Of a stretch of DNA of 64,000 nucleotides, positions 27,154 through 37,800 are shown piece by piece. The number at the start of each line of letters is the position of its first letter. Position 1 is the first letter of the stretch. Source of the DNA: Dyadobacter pollutisoli. Its GTDB lineage: Bacteria; Bacteroidota; Bacteroidia; Cytophagales; Spirosomataceae. The stretch covers positions 188,501 through 252,500 of the forward strand of contig NZ_CP112998.1 in assembly GCF_026625565.1 (NCBI RefSeq), in the 5' to 3' direction. Made by a program: the position numbers and the translations under genes. Below the pieces are notes generated by a model. The model had not been told where the DNA came from and made no database searches. It saw only the letters and a list, made by a program, of their open reading frames with translations.

Positions 27154-27927
27154 TTGAATATGAATGTATTAGCAGACAAAGTCATCTTTCTCACAGGCGG
27201 TGCCGCTGGCATTGGGCGGGCGTGTGCCATCGCTTACCTGCAAGCGGGCGCGCAGGTTTTTGTAATGGACGTCGATGAAAAGGGTTTGAACGAGCTAAGA
27301 TCTGAATTGAATGGTCAGAAACTATTCACGTTTGCGGGGAATGTCAATTCGGGAAATGATGTGAAATCTGCTATAGAAAAAACTGTTGCGGTTTTTGGTA
27401 AAATCAATGTCATTCATAACAATGCGGGCATTGCAAATCCTTCGAAACCGCTGGACCAAACTACCGAGGAAGAGTGGGACAATGTGTTTTCGGTCAATTT
27501 GAAAAGCGTTTTCTGGACAACCCGGTATGGAATTGAGCATTTAAAACAAACCAAAGGCTGCATACTCAATACAAGCAGCATGGTAGGAGAAATAGGACAG
27601 GGCAACCACGCCGCATATGTGGCCACGAAAGGCGGAATGAGCGCATTAACCAAGGCAATGGCACTCGATTATGCTCCGTTCGGGATCAGGGTCAATGCAG
27701 TTTGCCCGGCCGGTGTCTGGACGCCAATGCTGAGAAATTGGGCCACGGAACAACCCAATACAGCTGAAATCGAGCATTACCTGGACCATATTCATGCATT
27801 GGGCTACTGTCCTGAGGGCGACGTCATTGCGGACGCCGCATTGTTTCTGATTTCGGACGCCGCGCGTTTCGTGACGGGTTGCATGATGCCGGTAAGCGGG
27901 GGCGCTGAGCTTGGGTACAAAAAATAA
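27154..27927 (+). CDS. Short-chain dehydrogenase of the fucose pathway
   Basis: 257 residues. NAD(P)-binding GGAAGIGRA at the N-terminus, NNAG near 89, catalytic serine in LNTSSMVGE, and YVATK (tyrosine ~155, lysine ~159). The start is four bases after the fucD stop, so the genes are cotranscribed. In fuconate pathways an SDR either oxidises L-fucose to the lactone or oxidises 2-keto-3-deoxy-L-fuconate. Position next to fucD favours the second, but sequence alone does not decide. The C-terminal TGCMMPVSGGAELG is standard for the family. Confidence 0.9.
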   Translation: MNMNVLADKVIFLTGGAAGIGRACAIAYLQAGAQVFVMDVDEKGLNELRSELNGQKLFTFAGNVNSGNDVKSAIEKTVAVFGKINVIHNNAGIANPSKPLDQTTEEEWDNVFSVNLKSVFWTTRYGIEHLKQTKGCILNTSSMVGEIGQGNHAAYVATKGGMSALTKAMALDYAPFGIRVNAVCPAGVWTPMLRNWATEQPNTAEIEHYLDHIHALGYCPEGDVIADAALFLISDAARFVTGCMMPVSGGAELGYKK

Positions 27928-27960
27928 AATGACAATGGCTTTAAAAGAAAACCACTTCCA

Positions 27961-29250
27961 ATGAAAAATCGCAACGGTGTCGTGATTCCTTTGCTGGTCG
28001 TTATGAGCCTGATGTTCATCTGGAACCTCAGTCGCAATATCAATGATATTTTGATCCCGCATTTGAAAAGGGCCTGTCAACTCACTGATTTTCAGTCGTC
28101 ACTGGTGCAGTCGGCTTTCTTTGGCGGATACTTTTTGCTTGCACTGCCAGTCGGGCAGTTTATCAGTAAATATGGTTACAAAGCAGGCATGGTAACCGGC
28201 CTGCTGACAGCCGCCGCCGGGACATTTTTGTTCTTTCCGGCTGCTGATACGCGTTATTACCCGCTTTTTCTCGGTGCGCTTTTTATCATGGCCGCCGGTT
28301 TTACGTTTCTGGAAGTGACGGCGACGCCATACATTTCCGTGCTCGGCGATCCTGACCGGGCTTCCAGCAGACTGAGCTTGGCCTCGGCAGTAGGGTCGCT
28401 GGGTGCAACCATCGGGCCATTTGTCGGCAGCCGGTTTTTGCTGCATGCTACCGAGGTTTCACCGGCCACCGTCGCGCAGTTTAATACATCAGAGCTGGAC
28501 CAATATCTGAATGCAGAAGCGCAGCTTGTCAAAATGCCTTATTTGAGTTTGGGAGGCTTGTTTGTCGCGATTGGCCTGCTGCTGTACTTTATCAAGCTTC
28601 CGAGCATTCAGGAAGAAGGAGAGTCGGCTGGCAGCCTTAAATCTGTTTTCAAGTTCAGGCACACTGTTTTGGGCGCTTTGGGCGTGTTTTGCTACCTCGG
28701 CGCAGAGGTAGGCATTGTCAGTTTTATGATCCGCTACGCTAAGTCATCGGGGATAACGGGCCTTACCGAGCAGAATGCCGCTTTGTTCATTACTTTCTAC
28801 ATGGCGCTGGTGCTGGTAGGAAGGCTGGCCGGAGCGTACTGGCTTCGGAGTTTGAACCCCTCCAAAATGCTGGCAGCATGTTCGCTCGCGGCAATGACAC
28901 TGATCGGCATCTCCATACTAAGTACCGGATATGTTTCTGTCTACGCCATTGCCTTCGTCGGACTCTTCACCTCCGTGATGTATCCGATCCTGTTTACACT
29001 CAGTATCAAAAATCTTGGGATTTATACCAAAACAGGATCATCGCTGATCATCATGAGCATTGTGGGTGGTGCCATAGTACCGCCGGTAATGGGGCTGCTT
29101 TCCGATTCTTTTGGGATCAAGCCTGCCTTCATTATCCCGCTTATTTGTTACGCCTACCTGGTTTTTTATGCAAAAGAAGGTCACCGTGTGACCTCCGGTC
29201 CGACGGATTTGCCATCGGAAAATATCAATTTTAATAGTTCAGTTTTATGA
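27961..29250 (+). CDS. fucP: FucP-like L-fucose:proton symporter, major facilitator family
   Basis: 429 residues with about twelve hydrophobic segments. The N-terminal part matches the fucose/glucose/galactose permease group: LMFIWNLSRNINDILIPHL, then LVQSAFFGGYFLLALPVGQF. It would import L-fucose across the inner membrane. The stop overlaps the ATG of the fucosidase gene by four bases (ATGA), so they are translationally coupled. In active FucP the first helix carries an acidic residue; here NDILIPHL has an aspartate in the corresponding stretch. The assignment to fucose rests on family plus operon context. Confidence 0.9.
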   Translation: MKNRNGVVIPLLVVMSLMFIWNLSRNINDILIPHLKRACQLTDFQSSLVQSAFFGGYFLLALPVGQFISKYGYKAGMVTGLLTAAAGTFLFFPAADTRYYPLFLGALFIMAAGFTFLEVTATPYISVLGDPDRASSRLSLASAVGSLGATIGPFVGSRFLLHATEVSPATVAQFNTSELDQYLNAEAQLVKMPYLSLGGLFVAIGLLLYFIKLPSIQEEGESAGSLKSVFKFRHTVLGALGVFCYLGAEVGIVSFMIRYAKSSGITGLTEQNAALFITFYMALVLVGRLAGAYWLRSLNPSKMLAACSLAAMTLIGISILSTGYVSVYAIAFVGLFTSVMYPILFTLSIKNLGIYTKTGSSLIIMSIVGGAIVPPVMGLLSDSFGIKPAFIIPLICYAYLVFYAKEGHRVTSGPTDLPSENINFNSSVL

Positions 29251-30977
29251 AAAGTGTAGTGCTCGCAGTGCTTTTGGTTTGTTTTGGTTTTCAGGGGTTT
29301 TCTCAAAAGGAAATACCGCGTGCAGAGAGGCTGAAATGGTGGCAGGATTCGAAAATGGGCCTTTTTATACACTGGGGGCCTGTTTCACTGATCGGGAAGG
29401 AGATCAGCTGGTCGCGGCAGGGATATGGTGCTGCGAAGTATGATTCGCTTTACAGAAGATTTAACCCCAAGCAATTCAATGCAAAAGAATGGGTAGCCCT
29501 GGCCAAGGCTTCGGGAATGAAATACATGGTGCTTACCGCCAAACACCACGACGGATTTTGCCTGTTTGAAACAAAAACTACGGATTACAACATCATGAAC
29601 ACGCCTTTTGGGCGTGATGTGTGCAAGGAACTCGCACAGGCAGCGCACGAAGCCAATATGCCGATCTGCTGGTATTTTTCTGTGGCCGACTGGAAAGATC
29701 CCGACTGCCGCGATCCCAAAATGAATGGCGTATTTGCCGACAGGGTTTTGGAACAGGTGAGAGAATTACTGACCAATTATGGTAAAATAAGCCTTTTGTG
29801 GATCGATTTTGAAGGTTGGCCAAGTCCGGTAGGCCCCAAAAAAGTTTTTGATCTTGCCAGAAAATTACAACCCGAAATCATTATCAACAACCGGCTGGAA
29901 CCGCTGACCCCCGATGAGTCGCACGGGTATGTGGGCAAGTACGCCGACTACGCGACACCGGAAGGGTTTGTAGCGGGTTATAGTAAAACCGCCTGGGAAA
30001 CCTGCACGAATATGGGGCATCAATGGGCGTGGAAATTCAATGATAACCCGCGCAGCTTGAAAGAATCGGTGCATACCCTGCTTCGTTGTGTGGGCGGAAA
30101 CGGAAACCTGTTGTTTAACATCGGACCTGATAGCTCGGGTGTTTTTCCTTCGAATTTTGCCGCGAGGGCACGCGAAATGGGCAGTTGGATCGCGAAAAAT
30201 GAGCAGGCTATTTATGGTACCAAAGGAGGTATTTACACGCCAGCCCAAAACTACGTCAGCTCATTCAAGGGGAACAAAGTATACATTCACCTATTGACGG
30301 GCTCGCAGACTGAGCTCACGCTGCCGGCCATTGCTGCCAAAGTAAAAACCGCGGCCCTGCTCGATGGGACGAAGATTGATTTCACGCAAAGCAACGCAGG
30401 GCTGAAAATCAGTTTCCCGAAAGATAAAATAGACTCGGTCGCGACCATCGCAGTGCTGACAATGGATCAGAATGTTTCCGCACTCGCGCCGATCATTCCT
30501 TTCTCCGTTTCTGGTTCAATGGCTTATGGAAAAACGGCCACTGCTTCCAGTTCCGTCGGACAGTTTTACCACGATCCTGCGGCGGCATTTGATGATAATC
30601 CAAAAACGAGCTGGAAAATAGGACGTCGGAATGATGTGGATTTTGACCAGTTTTACGGCAAAAATATTCACTACTTGTCCGAAGAGGTATTGAAATTGTA
30701 TGAACCTACGGGCTGGCTGGAAGTGGATCTGGGAAAACCTCAGGTCGTAGGGAAAATCAAACTGGGTGAGTCAAAGTATCATGGTTCTGAGATCAGGAAG
30801 TTTGATGTGCAATACCTGGCAGGCAAAAACTGGGTCAGTCTGGCGGAGGATACGAAAATGGGGGATTGGAACAAGGAAATTAAACCGGTTACTGCGCGAA
30901 AATTCAGGCTGGTGATCAATGAGTACCACGGATATTTTGGTGTAAATGAGTTTGAATTGTTTCCGCCTGCGAAATGA
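29247..30977 (+). CDS. Alpha-L-fucosidase, GH29, with C-terminal discoidin-like domain
   Basis: 576 residues with signal peptide (cut near FGFQGFSQ), so periplasmic or surface. The GH29 barrel shows GLFIHWGPVS, MVLTAKHHDGFCLFETKTTD and the nucleophile strand LLWIDFEGWP (aspartate near 186). Residues ~415-576 form an F5/8 type C (discoidin-like) module (TASSSVGQFYHDPAAAFDDN, then WLEVDLGKP), likely sugar binding. It releases alpha-linked L-fucose, which FucP then imports. Start overlaps fucP and stop overlaps an upstream start option of the next gene, so it sits inside one tight operon. Confidence 0.93.
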   Translation: MKSVVLAVLLVCFGFQGFSQKEIPRAERLKWWQDSKMGLFIHWGPVSLIGKEISWSRQGYGAAKYDSLYRRFNPKQFNAKEWVALAKASGMKYMVLTAKHHDGFCLFETKTTDYNIMNTPFGRDVCKELAQAAHEANMPICWYFSVADWKDPDCRDPKMNGVFADRVLEQVRELLTNYGKISLLWIDFEGWPSPVGPKKVFDLARKLQPEIIINNRLEPLTPDESHGYVGKYADYATPEGFVAGYSKTAWETCTNMGHQWAWKFNDNPRSLKESVHTLLRCVGGNGNLLFNIGPDSSGVFPSNFAARAREMGSWIAKNEQAIYGTKGGIYTPAQNYVSSFKGNKVYIHLLTGSQTELTLPAIAAKVKTAALLDGTKIDFTQSNAGLKISFPKDKIDSVATIAVLTMDQNVSALAPIIPFSVSGSMAYGKTATASSSVGQFYHDPAAAFDDNPKTSWKIGRRNDVDFDQFYGKNIHYLSEEVLKLYEPTGWLEVDLGKPQVVGKIKLGESKYHGSEIRKFDVQYLAGKNWVSLAEDTKMGDWNKEIKPVTARKFRLVINEYHGYFGVNEFELFPPAK

Positions 30978-31021
30978 CCAGGCTTTGGACAATCGAGAAA
31001 AAAATAACGAAGTATAAAAAC

Positions 31022-32827
31022 ATGATCAGATATTTTACCGGCTTACTGTTGGGTTTCGCGATCCACGTCCAGGCACAGGTCATTGACGTTACCAGCTACG
31101 GTGCCAAACCGGACAGCTTCGGTGATGCCACCGAGAGTGTCGGAAAGGCAATCACGGCCAGTAAAACCCAGGAGAAAACGGTGATCAGTTTTCCGAAAGG
31201 ACGGTACGATTTCTGGCCCGACAAGGCGGTTGAAACTCATTACTACATTAGCAATAGTTCCTCCGAGGAAGAATTCCCGGTCAAGAAACAGCGGGTTGGT
31301 TTGTTTTTCAAAGGCTTAAAGAATGTAACCCTGGAAGGCAATGGATCAGAATTCGTTTTTCATGGTAAAATGATCACCTGGGTGATCGACAGCAGCGAGA
31401 ACATCACTATCCGGAACATTTCGGTCAATTATGAGCGGCCGGGAATGTCCGAAATGACCATTAAAGAAAGCTCACCGACGACGGTTATTGCCACCGTACA
31501 TCCCGATTCAAAATTTGACATTATCAATGGACGATTGGAGTGGTATGGCGAAAAGTGGGTAGCGCGGAATTTCCATGCTGTGCTCGTTCGGCCGGAAAAG
31601 GGAATGCTGCTGTACAGCACCTGGGAGCCGTTTCTCAAAAGTAAAGCAGAGGTGATAGCACCGTTGACCGTGAAGTTCACCGGCGATTTTTCCAAGTTCA
31701 AAGGCGAGCCGGGCGAGGTACTCACGGTGAGGGACCGGTACCGCGACTATGTGGGCGCTTTTATCAACCGTTCGAAAAATATCAGCCTGCATAACCTGCA
31801 CATGAACTCCATGCACGGGCTGGGCATTGTATCACAGTTTTCCGAGAATCTTAATTACGACAGCGTTTTTGTGGAACCTGCCCAAAACAGCGGGAGGGTA
31901 ATCGCTTCGTCGGCGGATGGAATGCATTTTTCCGGTTGCCGCGGCCAGATCACGATCAGCAACTGCCGGTTCAGTGGCTTGCACGACGACCCGATCAATG
32001 TACACGGAACGCATTTGAAGGTAACGGAAATTGTATCTCCCAACAGCTTGAAAATCAAATTTATGCATCATCAGACGTATGGTTTTGAAGCGTTCAGTGC
32101 GGGTGACACAGTGGCTTATTTACATTCGGCCTCATTGCAAATATTCGGGCAGGGTATTGTCAAAACAGCCAGACTCATTTCCGAGCGTGAAATGCTGGTC
32201 GAAATGCAGGCTGCATTACCCAAAGAACTGAAAATAGGGGACGCGCTCGAAAATACGACCTGGACGCCAGCCGTGACGATCAAAAATTCGAGGTTTGAAC
32301 GCATCATATCGAGGGGGAACCTCATTACGACCCGCCGCAAGGTGATCATTGAAAACAATGTGTACTACCGGACCGGAATGCACGCCATTTTAATAGAGAA
32401 CGATGCCTCGGGCTGGTATGAATCGGGGATAGTCACCGACCTTACCGTTCGGAACAACCAGTTTATCGAATGTGGTTTCAATTCCGCTCCGAACAACTAT
32501 GTGATCAATATTAATCCCGAGGCGCATGAGCTGGTACCGGGCTATTATGTGCATAAAAACATCAGGATAGAGAACAATGTCTTCAAAGTGTACGACGATC
32601 CCGTGCTGTCTGCATTAAGTACAGACGGGCTGACTTTTATCAACAATACGATCGAGCGCACAAACTTTTTACCGCCGGGGAATGCCAGGGAGGCTATCAA
32701 ACTGGTGGCTTGCACCGGGGTTACGATCAACGGTAATCGCTTTGGTGACACAGTGAAACCTGTGCTGAGTACGAGTAAAATGGTAAAGAAGGACCTGAAA
32801 TCAGATATCCCGGTTCAGATCAAATAG
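31022..32827 (+). CDS. GH110-like alpha-1,3-galactosidase, parallel beta-helix
   Basis: 601 residues from ATG 31022, which opens a signal peptide (MIRYFTGLLLGFAIHVQAQ). An alternative ATG at 30974 overlaps the fucosidase stop (ATGA) and would add 16 residues; both are possible. The right-handed beta-helix carries patterns I recognise from GH110: SFPKGRYDFWP, NITIRNISVNYERPGMSEMT and GLHDDPINVHGTHL (near 319-332, likely acidic catalytic residues). GH110 enzymes remove alpha-1,3-linked galactose, for example from blood-group-B structures. Its place beside a fucosidase fits such a fucosylated substrate. No search was run, and other beta-helix glycosidases remain possible. Confidence 0.78.
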   Translation: MIRYFTGLLLGFAIHVQAQVIDVTSYGAKPDSFGDATESVGKAITASKTQEKTVISFPKGRYDFWPDKAVETHYYISNSSSEEEFPVKKQRVGLFFKGLKNVTLEGNGSEFVFHGKMITWVIDSSENITIRNISVNYERPGMSEMTIKESSPTTVIATVHPDSKFDIINGRLEWYGEKWVARNFHAVLVRPEKGMLLYSTWEPFLKSKAEVIAPLTVKFTGDFSKFKGEPGEVLTVRDRYRDYVGAFINRSKNISLHNLHMNSMHGLGIVSQFSENLNYDSVFVEPAQNSGRVIASSADGMHFSGCRGQITISNCRFSGLHDDPINVHGTHLKVTEIVSPNSLKIKFMHHQTYGFEAFSAGDTVAYLHSASLQIFGQGIVKTARLISEREMLVEMQAALPKELKIGDALENTTWTPAVTIKNSRFERIISRGNLITTRRKVIIENNVYYRTGMHAILIENDASGWYESGIVTDLTVRNNQFIECGFNSAPNNYVININPEAHELVPGYYVHKNIRIENNVFKVYDDPVLSALSTDGLTFINNTIERTNFLPPGNAREAIKLVACTGVTINGNRFGDTVKPVLSTSKMVKKDLKSDIPVQIK

Positions 32828-32846
32828 TTTATAAATTGCTATCGTC

Positions 32847-33434
32847 ATGCCTAATATTTATATCGGTGATTCGGATTTGGTGGAAGGCCTGAGACTGGGT
32901 GATGAGGACGCTTTTGAGCAGATCTACGACCGTTACTGGCACAAGCTTTATCGGGTTGCCGAAAATAAAGTCAGGGCTTCTGATGAAGCCAAGGAGATCG
33001 TTCAGGACATCTTCCTAGACCTCTGGGTAAGGCGTGGAACGGTCAGTATCGGCGAGCTGGAACATTATCTTCTGGGTGCCGTCAAGTTTAAAGTACTGGA
33101 CTTTTTCAAAAAAGAAATTGTCCGCAGGAATTACGACAAGTTTGTCTTTATCAACATGTCCGAGGCCGACTGGGACACGGAGGAAGAGCTCGCTTACAAT
33201 GATCTCAACCAATCCCTCATCGCGTGCATTGACCAGCTACCTCCCAAAACCAGGGTGGTATTCGAACTGAGCAAGTTGCAGCACAAACCCAATGTTGAGA
33301 TCGCCAAAATCCTTAAAATGTCGACCCGGTCCGTGGAGTACCACCTCAGCCAGGGACTCAAAACGCTTCGAATTCAATTGCAGGATTACAGCATTTATGT
33401 ATTGCTGTTGATCGCCCATTACTTCTCAAAATAG
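32847..33434 (+). CDS. ECF-type RNA polymerase sigma factor
   Basis: 195 residues. Region 2 (DEDAFEQIYDRYWHKLYRVA, EIVQDIFLDLWVRR) and region 4 (LPPKTRVVFELSKLQHKPN, STRSVEYHLSQGLKTL) are intact. It begins 19 bases after the glycosidase gene, so it may be read from the fucose operon. With FecR and SusC downstream it forms a surface-signalling cascade: SusC senses substrate, FecR releases sigma, and sigma activates the locus. Confidence 0.93.
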   Translation: MPNIYIGDSDLVEGLRLGDEDAFEQIYDRYWHKLYRVAENKVRASDEAKEIVQDIFLDLWVRRGTVSIGELEHYLLGAVKFKVLDFFKKEIVRRNYDKFVFINMSEADWDTEEELAYNDLNQSLIACIDQLPPKTRVVFELSKLQHKPNVEIAKILKMSTRSVEYHLSQGLKTLRIQLQDYSIYVLLLIAHYFSK

Positions 33435-33462
33435 GGCATCGGAGAATCTCTATAAATATTCT

Positions 33463-33523
33463 AATAAGTTTACTATTTATTGGAATAATTGATATGAATT
33501 TTCTAATAATTAATAAACTTATT
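33463..33523. promoter_or_regulatory. Long-range inverted repeat between sigma and FecR genes
   Basis: AATAAGTTTA (33463-33472) and TAAACTTATT (33514-33523) are perfectly complementary 10-mers 41 bases apart, in the AT-rich gap between the two genes. A TTATTTG box overlaps the right arm. It may be the promoter or operator of the fecR-susC-susD unit; not proven. Confidence 0.4.
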
Positions 33524-33592
33524 TGTGGCATGGTCCGTGCCTGATCTACTTACACATAGGAACAATTCTGTTTTTAACGATCAGGTACAGGC

Positions 33593-34651
33593 ATGAGCAA
33601 GAGTTGGAAAGGATTTTATCGGCTGATACATCGCTACCAGAACAACACGATCAATCCGATTAAGAAGCAGGTAATGGATTTTTGGTATGATTCAATCAAT
33701 CATTCCAAAACGGATGAGCTGCAGCAGCAGGATCAGAAGCTGAAAGCGGACATCTGGAACTCGATCCGGCAGAATATGAATGAAGTACCGGAAATAATCG
33801 AGCCGCTGATCGGTAGAAGATGGTGGCAGTCGGTGTACTTCAAATTTGCGGCTACGGCTGTTTTCCTGATCACCGGATTTCTTTTTTACAAAGGAGGTGT
33901 CATGGAGCGAAAATCCATTATCGCCGAGGTTCCGGACGCGATGATCAGCGAGCTGGTGCGGAATGAGAATGATAGCGAAAAACCCAAACTGGTTAAGCTG
34001 CCGGACGGTAGCGAGGTATCACTTTATCCCAAAGCCATCCTGTTTTACCCTGAAAAATTCACGGCGCATGAGCGGAGGGTCTATTTGAAGGGGGACGGTT
34101 TTTTTGATGTGACCCACGATCCGGGCAAGCCATTCTCGGTTTATTCTGACCATATCATTACCAATGTATTGGGGACCAGTTTTACGATTAAAACTAATAA
34201 CAAGGGGAATGTAGAAGTGGCAGTACTGAGGGGGCGGGTTAGCGTGAAGGAGAACGCAGACAGTTCGCCGATATCCGCAGGCAGCAAGGTAGTTACTCTC
34301 ACACCTAACAAGAAGGTTACTTTCTCGTTTGAAACCAAAGAAATGATAACCGGGCTCGTCGAAGAACCGGTCATGGTAAGTCGGCAGGAAAAACTGAGGG
34401 AAGCCGCAAATGCATTTATTTACACTGACACACCTATTTCTTCCATTATTCCGCAGCTGGAAAAGGCATACGGGGTGGCCATTTTGCTCGACAATAAAAA
34501 TCTGGCTAACTGCAGCATTACCGCCGACGCGTCGAACCTGAATGATCTTTTCGCGCTGCTGGACGTTTTGTGTGCCGCTGTCGACGCGAGTTATGAGGTG
34601 AGGGGGGATCAGATTTTTCTAGTCGGGCCGGGCTGCCAGGTCATTCAGTGA
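33593..34651 (+). CDS. FecR-family anti-sigma factor
   Basis: 352 residues: cytoplasmic N-terminal part that binds sigma, one membrane helix near 83-101 (YFKFAATAVFLITGFLFYK), and a periplasmic FecR domain (LPDGSEVSLYPKAILFYPE, VLGTSFTIKT, VEVAVLRGRVSV) with a C-terminal domain that contacts the SusC signalling domain. It controls the sigma factor encoded just upstream. The length is typical. Confidence 0.93.
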   Translation: MSKSWKGFYRLIHRYQNNTINPIKKQVMDFWYDSINHSKTDELQQQDQKLKADIWNSIRQNMNEVPEIIEPLIGRRWWQSVYFKFAATAVFLITGFLFYKGGVMERKSIIAEVPDAMISELVRNENDSEKPKLVKLPDGSEVSLYPKAILFYPEKFTAHERRVYLKGDGFFDVTHDPGKPFSVYSDHIITNVLGTSFTIKTNNKGNVEVAVLRGRVSVKENADSSPISAGSKVVTLTPNKKVTFSFETKEMITGLVEEPVMVSRQEKLREAANAFIYTDTPISSIIPQLEKAYGVAILLDNKNLANCSITADASNLNDLFALLDVLCAAVDASYEVRGDQIFLVGPGCQVIQ

Positions 34652-34708
34652 TTTTTTTAACTTTTAACAACGTCAGTATGCATATAAACTCTACGTAGTC
34701 ACAAAAAA

Positions 34709-34740
34709 GGACCGAATATGCCGGAAGCATAGTTCGGTCC
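34709..34740. terminator. Long perfect hairpin between FecR and SusC genes
   Basis: GGACCGAA (34709-34716) pairs with TTCGGTCC (34733-34740), and inner TATGC with GCATA. The plus strand has no U-run after it; on the minus strand six T follow, so it would end antisense transcription. On the plus strand it may act as an mRNA processing or stability element ahead of susC. Confidence 0.5.
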
Positions 34741-34836
34741 CGATTCCCATCCCTCGAAAAATCTCGGTTGTTTCATTCTGGACAAATGAAATACTGGGAT
34801 CATTTAAATCATCCTGTGATCTAAAATTGTAAAAAA

Positions 34837-37800
34837 ATGAAAAAAAGACTAGAAATCATAGAGCCCTGGTGGACTATCATGAAAGTGTCATCCTTACAAA
34901 TGCTTATTGCCCTCGTCGCCTGTACCTATTCGTACGGTGGTGAAACGCACGCCCAGGAACTTCTGCTAAGGAAAGTTTCCATTGAGGCGCAACAAAAATC
35001 GATCCGAACCATACTTGCGGAGCTCGCAGCCTCCGAAAATGTCAAATTCGTATATAGTAAAGAGTTACTCCCGGTAGAGCGAAAAATCACGCTCTCGGCG
35101 CATAATAAAAACATGTCGGAAGTGTTGGACCAGATATTCAGCCCTGATAATATTTCTTACAAAATCGTAAGGAACAGGATTATACTGAAACCTGCAGGCC
35201 GTGAGCCGGCTAGCAGTCTGTCCCGGGAAGAGGGTACCCTGCTGGCGGCTGCGGAAAACGCGGTCGATAAGAATATAAAAGGTGTAGTTACCTCGGGAAC
35301 AAAAGAAACTTTACCCGGTGTCAATATCACTATTAAGGGAACAACGCGCGGCACATCCACAGATGTGAACGGAGCCTATTCGCTGGACGTACCCAACGAC
35401 GGTGCTATCCTGGTATTTTCGTTCGTGGGCCATGTGAGCCAGGAAGTAAAGGTGGGTGAGGCATCGGTGATCAACATCGATCTGGCGCTGGACAACAAGG
35501 CGCTGGATGAGGTGGTAGTGGTAGGTTACAACTCTCAGGCCAAGCGAAACCTGATCAGCGCGGTGGCGACAGTTTCGGGTGATGCTATTACCAAACGGGT
35601 AGCTACCAACCCGGTGAGTTTGTTACAGGGACAGCTCCCAGGCTTGCAGGTGATCCAAAACTCTGGCGAGCCGGGCAATGAAGGCATTCAGCTTCGGATC
35701 AGGGGTACGGGGACATTCAGCGGCGCGGGAAATGATCCTTTGGTGATTGTAGACGGCCTGCCGGGTAGTCTGGGTATTCTCAACCCAAACAACATTGAGT
35801 CCGTCACGGTGTTGAAGGATGCTGCTTCGGCTGCGATTTACGGTGCGAGAGGGGCGAATGGCGTGATCGTTGTTAAAACTAAAAACGGCAATGGCGGTGG
35901 TTTTGCTTTTGGTTACGGCTTCAATATCGGTATTTCCAATCCTACACAAATCCCGAAAACAATTACCAACTCTGCGGAGTTTATGGAGCTTTCCAATGAA
36001 GCACGTACCAATTCCAATCTGCAGCCATTATACACCCAGGATCAGATCGACCTGTACAGAAATGCTACGGACCGTGTCAAGTACCCAAACCACAACTGGC
36101 TGGACGATCTTTTTCAGCCTGCTTATGTGAAAAACCATTTTTTGAACATGTCCGGCGGCAGCAGAGACGGCACTACTTTTAATGTCGGCCTGGGAATCAC
36201 CGATCAGCCTGGTGTAATGATAGGGTTCGACTACAAAAAATATACAATGAACCTGGGGTTGTCTTCCAAAGTACATAAGCGTGTTACCCTGGGTACAAAT
36301 TTGCAGTTCCGTTATGGAGATCAGCAGGCGCCGAGCAATGGGAGTACGGATATGTTTTTATCCACCATGGCCCAGTCGCCGCTTTACCCGCCTCAAACCG
36401 CAGACGGTAAATGGATAAAAAGAGCATTCCCTAATGAGCAGGGAAACAAGAACACCATTGCGACTGTGAAGGAGAAATCTATTCGGTATACCAAAGATTA
36501 CTACGCACAGGGAAATATGTCCCTGGACGTGGACGTACTGGACGGCCTCAGATGGGAAAACAAAGCGGGATTTAACTTTCAGAATACCAAATGGAGCACT
36601 TTCAGGCCGGTGGTACCGATGTATTATTACAATGATATGAGTTCCGCAGGAATATTGGACGTGGGTACTCCCGGGTTGAGCACCGAACGTAGCGATGTGA
36701 TATATAGCGTTTTTTATAGCCAGCTCAACTATCATAAAACATTTGGCGATCACGCGCTCTCTATTTTAGGCGGTTATCAGCAGGAAAAGAACCAGCAGAG
36801 CTGGTTATCGGCATCCAGAAGGCAGTTTCCGACTAATCTCTTAACTGAACTGGATGCAGGTCCCGCGGACGGACAAACCAACGGAGGACGTTCGGAGCAA
36901 TGGGCGATCCATTCGGCTTATGCTACTGCCAATTATAGTTTGAAAGACAAGTATCTATTGGGTGGAAGTATCCGCTACGATGGCACGTCACGCCTGCCGA
37001 CGGATACGCGCTGGGGGTTATTCTATTCCTTTTCGGGAGGATGGAGAGTGTCGAAAGAGAGTTTTTTGCAAAATGTAAACTGGCTTAATGACTTGAAGCT
37101 GCGCGCTTCTTATGGCCAGCTGGGTAACCAGAACATCGGTATTTACCCTTACCAGGCCACACTGACCAATGCTAACTACGCTTTCGGCGGGTCAACGTCA
37201 ACTGGTTTTGCGGCACAGTCCATTGTAGATCCTAATCTTACCTGGGAAACAACCCGGTCAGTCAATGTTGGTTTGGATTTAACGGCTTTCAATAACAGGA
37301 TCACTTTTTCTGCTGATGTATTCAACAAGTATACTTTTGACATTCTGCGCGGATCGCAGGTGCCGTTGTGGCTGGGGCTGAATGCGCCTACCATCAATAA
37401 CGGTGCGGTCCGGAACAAAGGTATTGAGCTGAACATTTCCTACGCTGGTCGCACGGACGGTGGGCTATCCTACACGATCGGCGCGAATGTACAGGCCTAT
37501 AAAAATATCCTGGAAGAATTCGGAAAGGTTGAGATCATTGGTAATAATATCCGTGAGGAAGGTCACGCGCTGGATGAGTTTTATGTATATATCTGGGACG
37601 GGATTTTCCAGAGCCAGGCCGAAATTGACGCATCACCCAAGCAACCTGTTACGCCCACTCCCGGCGACCTCAAAATTAAGGACGTGAATGGTGACGGGGT
37701 CATTAGCGACAAGGACCGTACCTACCAGAAAGGCAAGTACCCTGCCATGCAGCTGGGTTTGAACTTATCAGCTGACTGGAAAGGATTTGATATCGCAGCG

